NCBI GenBank assembly: GCA_964411985.1
Contig: CAYPNF010000006.1
Span: 171,889 to 235,888, forward strand
Length of the DNA stretch: 64,000 nt
Direction: 5' to 3'
Origin: CAYPNF01 sp964411985
GTDB taxonomy: Bacteria > Verrucomicrobiota > Verrucomicrobiia > Limisphaerales > J093
Every line of letters starts with the position of its first letter. Positions within the stretch are counted from its first letter, which is position 1. This document shows, piece after piece, positions 60,902 to 64,000 of the stretch. Position numbers and translations under genes: made by a program. A model generated the notes under the pieces. The model was not told the origin of the DNA and did no database searches. It worked only from the letters and a program-made list of their open reading frames with translations.

Positions 60902-63900
60902 ATGAAGACACCCCTATACTCCCCTCCGCTCGGTTCTTGGCCTCGTCTTGGGGTCGGCTGCATTCTGGGCGCGATCATGCTGTCCAGTCTGGTTTTACCG
61001 ACCGAGGGAGCCTCAGCGACAGCCTCGTCGAAGTTGGTGGAGAAAGTCGTGAGGCAGGTGGGAAGCCGTCGGGGCATCTGTGTCGTCCTCGGTGACACTC
61101 AGGGGGAGGTTACGAAGGAGTTGGCGGGCAAAACCGAATATCTGGTCTATTCGCAATTGCCAACCGCCGATGCAGTTGAGATCGCCCGGAAAACTGCCTA
61201 CGAAGCTGGGCTGTACGGCAACCGCGTCTTTGTGGAACAGGGCCCTGCGTCCCACCTTTATCTTGCGGACAATCTCGCGGATGCCGTGGTGGTGGTCGGT
61301 GATCCCAGAGACTTGCTCGAGGCGGAGGCTCTGCGTGTATTGCGTCCCCAGGGGGTCGCTTTTCTCCAGAAACATACCCTGGTCAAACCTTTCCCCAAAG
61401 GCGTGGACGACTGGTCGCATCCCTATCATGGTCCCGATAACAATCCCGCTTCGCGGGATCAGGTGGCCAAGGGGCCTTATCTGACCCAATTCCTCGGTGA
61501 CCCACGCTATGCGCCTCTGCCGCAGGCGGCGGTGACTTCCGCAGGGCGAGTGTTCAAACTGTTTGGCCACATCGCCTTCAAGGAACGGGAAGAGCCGTGG
61601 CTGAACACACTGGCCGCCTTCAATGGGTATAACGGCGCCTTCCTTTGGCGAAGGCCCATCACTCCCGGCCTCATGGTGCACCGCAACACTTTGATCGCCA
61701 CGCCGTCGGTGCTGTATTACGGCGATGATAAATCCTGCAAAATCATCGATTCCGCCTCGGGAGACCTGCAGGGAGAGATCGTTCCTCCAACCGACGTGAC
61801 AGGAGGGACTTTTTGGAAATGGATGGCCTTCGAAGATGGCGTCCTTTACGCAATGGTCGGTGCTGAAGAACCCAGAGACCCCACCATCCGGATGCGTAGC
61901 GATCGTCACGGCTGGCCTTGGGACCCGCTGTCGCCGGGATACAACCAGCCTGAAAATGCCTGGGGATTTGCCCACACGCTGCTGGCGATCGATCCTCGTT
62001 CCAAGAAGATCCTGTGGAAACACCGGGAGACCGAGGCAATCGATGGTCGGGCGCTTTGCATGAGTCATGGGCGGATCTTCCTGTTCCGGCAAGGATCCTA
62101 CCTAGCCTGCCTGGATGCCCGCACCGGCAAGGAACAATGGCGCAAGACCCGTGCTAGTTCCGAGGAGCTTTTCACTGCCTTGGGGCCAAAGCTGGAGCGT
62201 CAGGATTGGCGTACGAACTGGCGCACCACCAGTTACACGAAGTGCACTGACCAGGCGCTCTATTTTGCTGGTCCCAGCATCAGTAAGTTGCTCGCTCTCT
62301 CCGCCAAGGATGGCTCGGTCTTGTGGCAACATCCGTACGACAACTACCAGATCGTGCTGCAGGAAGACGGCCTGTACGCCCTCAGTGGGCAGATCGATCA
62401 GGAGCTCAGCCGCAAATTTGATCCGCTTACCGGCAAGATTCTCGAGGAAGTGAAATTGGGTCGCCGCGCCTGCACCCGACCGACCGGAGCCATCGATGCC
62501 GTGTTCTGCCGTGCGAGTGGAGGTTCTACGCGTTGGGCCAAGGATGAAGACCACGCAGACCTGATCTCTCCCATGCGGGCACAATGCCAGGACGGGGTGA
62601 CCGTTGCGAATGGCCTGCTCTACTGGTGGCCTTCGGTGTGTGACTGCAACCTGACCCTCTACGGTATGACCTGCCTGGGGCCCGCGGGTTCTTTTGACTT
62701 TGCCCAGGCGGCGGTGGAATCGGAACGTCTGGTCAAGGGGCAAACAACCGAAGTGGCTTCCTCACCCGTTGCTTCCAGTGCCGCAGACTGGCCTATGTTC
62801 AGAATGGACAACTCCGCTTCTTCGGTCACCTCGGCCCGCATTCCTGCTCGAAGCCACCGGCTTTGGCAGGTACCTTCGAAGACGGATATCACGCCCACCG
62901 CTCCTACAGCAGTTCAAGGACGGTTGTTCGTGGGTGGCTCGGATGGGGTGGTCCGGGCCATGAACACCCGGAATGGCCGCACTGAATGGACTTCCTTCAC
63001 GGGAGGCAACGTGCGTTTCCCCCCCAGTATTTGGCAGGGACGGGCCTTGGTGGGGTCCGGGGATGGATGGGTTTATTGCTTTGAAGCGCAGACGGGGAAG
63101 ACCCTTTGGAAGTTTCGCGCCGCTCCCGCAGAGAGGCGCATTCCGGTCTACGGTCAGCTTCTCTCCACCTGGCCCGCTGCCAGCGGGGTCCTCGTCCAAG
63201 ACGGCATCGCTTACGTGGCTGCGGGTATCGTGAATTACGATGGCACCCATCTCTACGCGCTCGATGCCGTTAGCGGTAAGCTGCTCTGGCAGAACAATAC
63301 TTCGGGACATCTCGACAAAGCCTCTTTTGCCGGGGTGAGTGTGCAAGGCAATATGATCCTGCACGAAGGGAAACTGTGGCTGGCCGGAGGCAACGTCGTT
63401 TCTCCCGGAGTCTATGACCTGAAGGACGGAAAATGCCTCAACGACGTTTCTCTTGTCGATCGGCGAGTCAACAACAACGTGCCGTCGTCAGAGAGCCCCC
63501 GCGGCGCTGAGCTCTACGTTGTGGCCAACCAGGTCATGGTGGGCGGACAGCCCTTCTATGCGCATCCCAAGTACAAGGTGTATGATTCTTCGGTCATCGA
63601 CAAGACATGGGTCGGATCGCGGGAGACACGCGACTACCTCTGGATCTGTAACTCCACGGACTCAAAGGTCGTTTGTTACCCACGAACGGAAGAGAAGAGG
63701 GAAGAGCGGTTGCGATCGGCCTGGGGACAATCGCGAGTTCGGGGCCTGGATCCAATCTGGGAGGTGGCCTGCAAGGATGCCACGGCCGTGGCTCTGACGG
63801 CGAATGCACTGGTGGTGGCCCGTGGCTGTGATCTGGTAGCCTTGGACCTCCAGAACGGCCGGCCGCTCTGGTCCCACATGATGCCAGGCACCAGCGTGCC

Positions 63901-64000
63901 GTGGGGGATCGCGGTCGATTTCACTGGCAAGGTCGTCGTCTCGCTCGAGGGAGGCCAAGTCGGTTGCTATGGTGAGCCCGAGTTGACCGCCTCGAAGTGG
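60902..64000 (+). CDS. Exported methyltransferase-like plus PQQ-propeller protein, 3' end cut by window
   Basis: The frame is open from ATG 60902 to the last base (1033 residues). A signal peptide (GCILGAIMLSSLVLPTEGASA) precedes a Rossmann-like segment (residues 35-155: GICVVLGD, YLVYSQLPTADAVEIARKTA, AEALRVLRPQGVAFL) resembling SAM methyltransferases but without a clear glycine loop. Then come repeated PQQ/quinoprotein-like blades (TLLAIDPRSKKILWKHR, YLACLDARTGKEQWR, WVYCFEAQTGKTLWKFR, LYALDAVSGKLLWQNN, LVALDLQNGRPLWSH). The same combination occurs in planctomycetal and verrucomicrobial proteins. No dehydrogenase active site was recognised, so activity and substrate are unknown. Confidence 0.85.
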   Translation, partial: MKTPLYSPPLGSWPRLGVGCILGAIMLSSLVLPTEGASATASSKLVEKVVRQVGSRRGICVVLGDTQGEVTKELAGKTEYLVYSQLPTADAVEIARKTAYEAGLYGNRVFVEQGPASHLYLADNLADAVVVVGDPRDLLEAEALRVLRPQGVAFLQKHTLVKPFPKGVDDWSHPYHGPDNNPASRDQVAKGPYLTQFLGDPRYAPLPQAAVTSAGRVFKLFGHIAFKEREEPWLNTLAAFNGYNGAFLWRRPITPGLMVHRNTLIATPSVLYYGDDKSCKIIDSASGDLQGEIVPPTDVTGGTFWKWMAFEDGVLYAMVGAEEPRDPTIRMRSDRHGWPWDPLSPGYNQPENAWGFAHTLLAIDPRSKKILWKHRETEAIDGRALCMSHGRIFLFRQGSYLACLDARTGKEQWRKTRASSEELFTALGPKLERQDWRTNWRTTSYTKCTDQALYFAGPSISKLLALSAKDGSVLWQHPYDNYQIVLQEDGLYALSGQIDQELSRKFDPLTGKILEEVKLGRRACTRPTGAIDAVFCRASGGSTRWAKDEDHADLISPMRAQCQDGVTVANGLLYWWPSVCDCNLTLYGMTCLGPAGSFDFAQAAVESERLVKGQTTEVASSPVASSAADWPMFRMDNSASSVTSARIPARSHRLWQVPSKTDITPTAPTAVQGRLFVGGSDGVVRAMNTRNGRTEWTSFTGGNVRFPPSIWQGRALVGSGDGWVYCFEAQTGKTLWKFRAAPAERRIPVYGQLLSTWPAASGVLVQDGIAYVAAGIVNYDGTHLYALDAVSGKLLWQNNTSGHLDKASFAGVSVQGNMILHEGKLWLAGGNVVSPGVYDLKDGKCLNDVSLVDRRVNNNVPSSESPRGAELYVVANQVMVGGQPFYAHPKYKVYDSSVIDKTWVGSRETRDYLWICNSTDSKVVCYPRTEEKREERLRSAWGQSRVRGLDPIWEVACKDATAVALTANALVVARGCDLVALDLQNGRPLWSHMMPGTSVPWGIAVDFTGKVVVSLEGGQVGCYGEPELTASKW

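Overview
The window looks like a chromosomal segment of a Verrucomicrobiota bacterium, probably of the Pedosphaera/Limisphaerales type. This is inferred from gene content: four gene products carry the tryptophan- and FxRL-rich beta module that ends many verrucomicrobial secreted proteins (roughly 'Y.Iq.S.DL..W..l......FYRLV'). The window also holds a very large lamin-tail/CotH exported protein, GH127 and DUF4832 proteins, PQQ-like propellers, and hairpin-rich intergenic repeats. No rRNA, tRNA, CRISPR array, prophage or intact insertion sequence was seen. G+C is moderately high throughout and there is no obvious island of foreign composition.

Layout. 1-3963: end of a glycogen phosphorylase, then rlmN, hisH and a PHP histidinol phosphatase. 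4062-6312: an SPFH protein and a double-zinc-ribbon membrane protein, related to the Bacillus YdjI/YdjG pair that works with PspA. 6331-12451: an OLD-like ATPase, a hybrid kinase-receiver protein whose H-box lacks histidine, a LysR regulator with a palindromic operator, and an exported or anchored protein of unknown role. 12592-17082: SET and sulfatase-modifying-factor-like proteins, then an ABC exporter whose permease has an HlyD adaptor inserted in it. 17367-19373: a possible small ORF and a PocR-domain hybrid kinase. 19692-26060: RNA-modification genes. queA and a RibD-type reductase run on the plus strand and converge on a five-gene minus-strand operon (queE, class III aminotransferase, rsmA, a SpoU methyltransferase, rsmI). 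26243-29082: LolC/E- and LolD-type transporter genes and a secreted esterase. 29189-38098: an exported protein, a MEDS sensor/multi-PAS hybrid kinase/62-aa protein operon, a chemoreceptor without a recognisable HAMP core, and convergent cheD. 38181-43714: a DUF4832 glycosidase-like protein, rtcB, a VapBC-like toxin-antitoxin pair, and a MacB/LolCDE-type exporter. 43791-55248: exported proteins for surface or carbohydrate work, including a GH127 enzyme whose 3' part is tandemly duplicated. 55321-58293: a molybdate/tungstate-type ABC operon whose binding protein has two fused domains. 58294-64000: repeat-rich spacers, an AAA_14/DUF4143 ATPase, a small membrane protein and the start of a large methyltransferase-like/PQQ-propeller protein cut by the window end.

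No single gene block is a clear new defence or biosynthetic system. The strongest candidates for undescribed biology are the permease-HlyD chimera with its ATPase, the MEDS-kinase operon that ends in a free cytoplasmic copy of a secreted-protein module, the SPFH protein with an excisionase-like HTH in place of the usual zinc ribbon, the fused double ModA-type binding protein, and the histidine-less hybrid kinase. All family assignments come from motifs read by eye; no database search was run.
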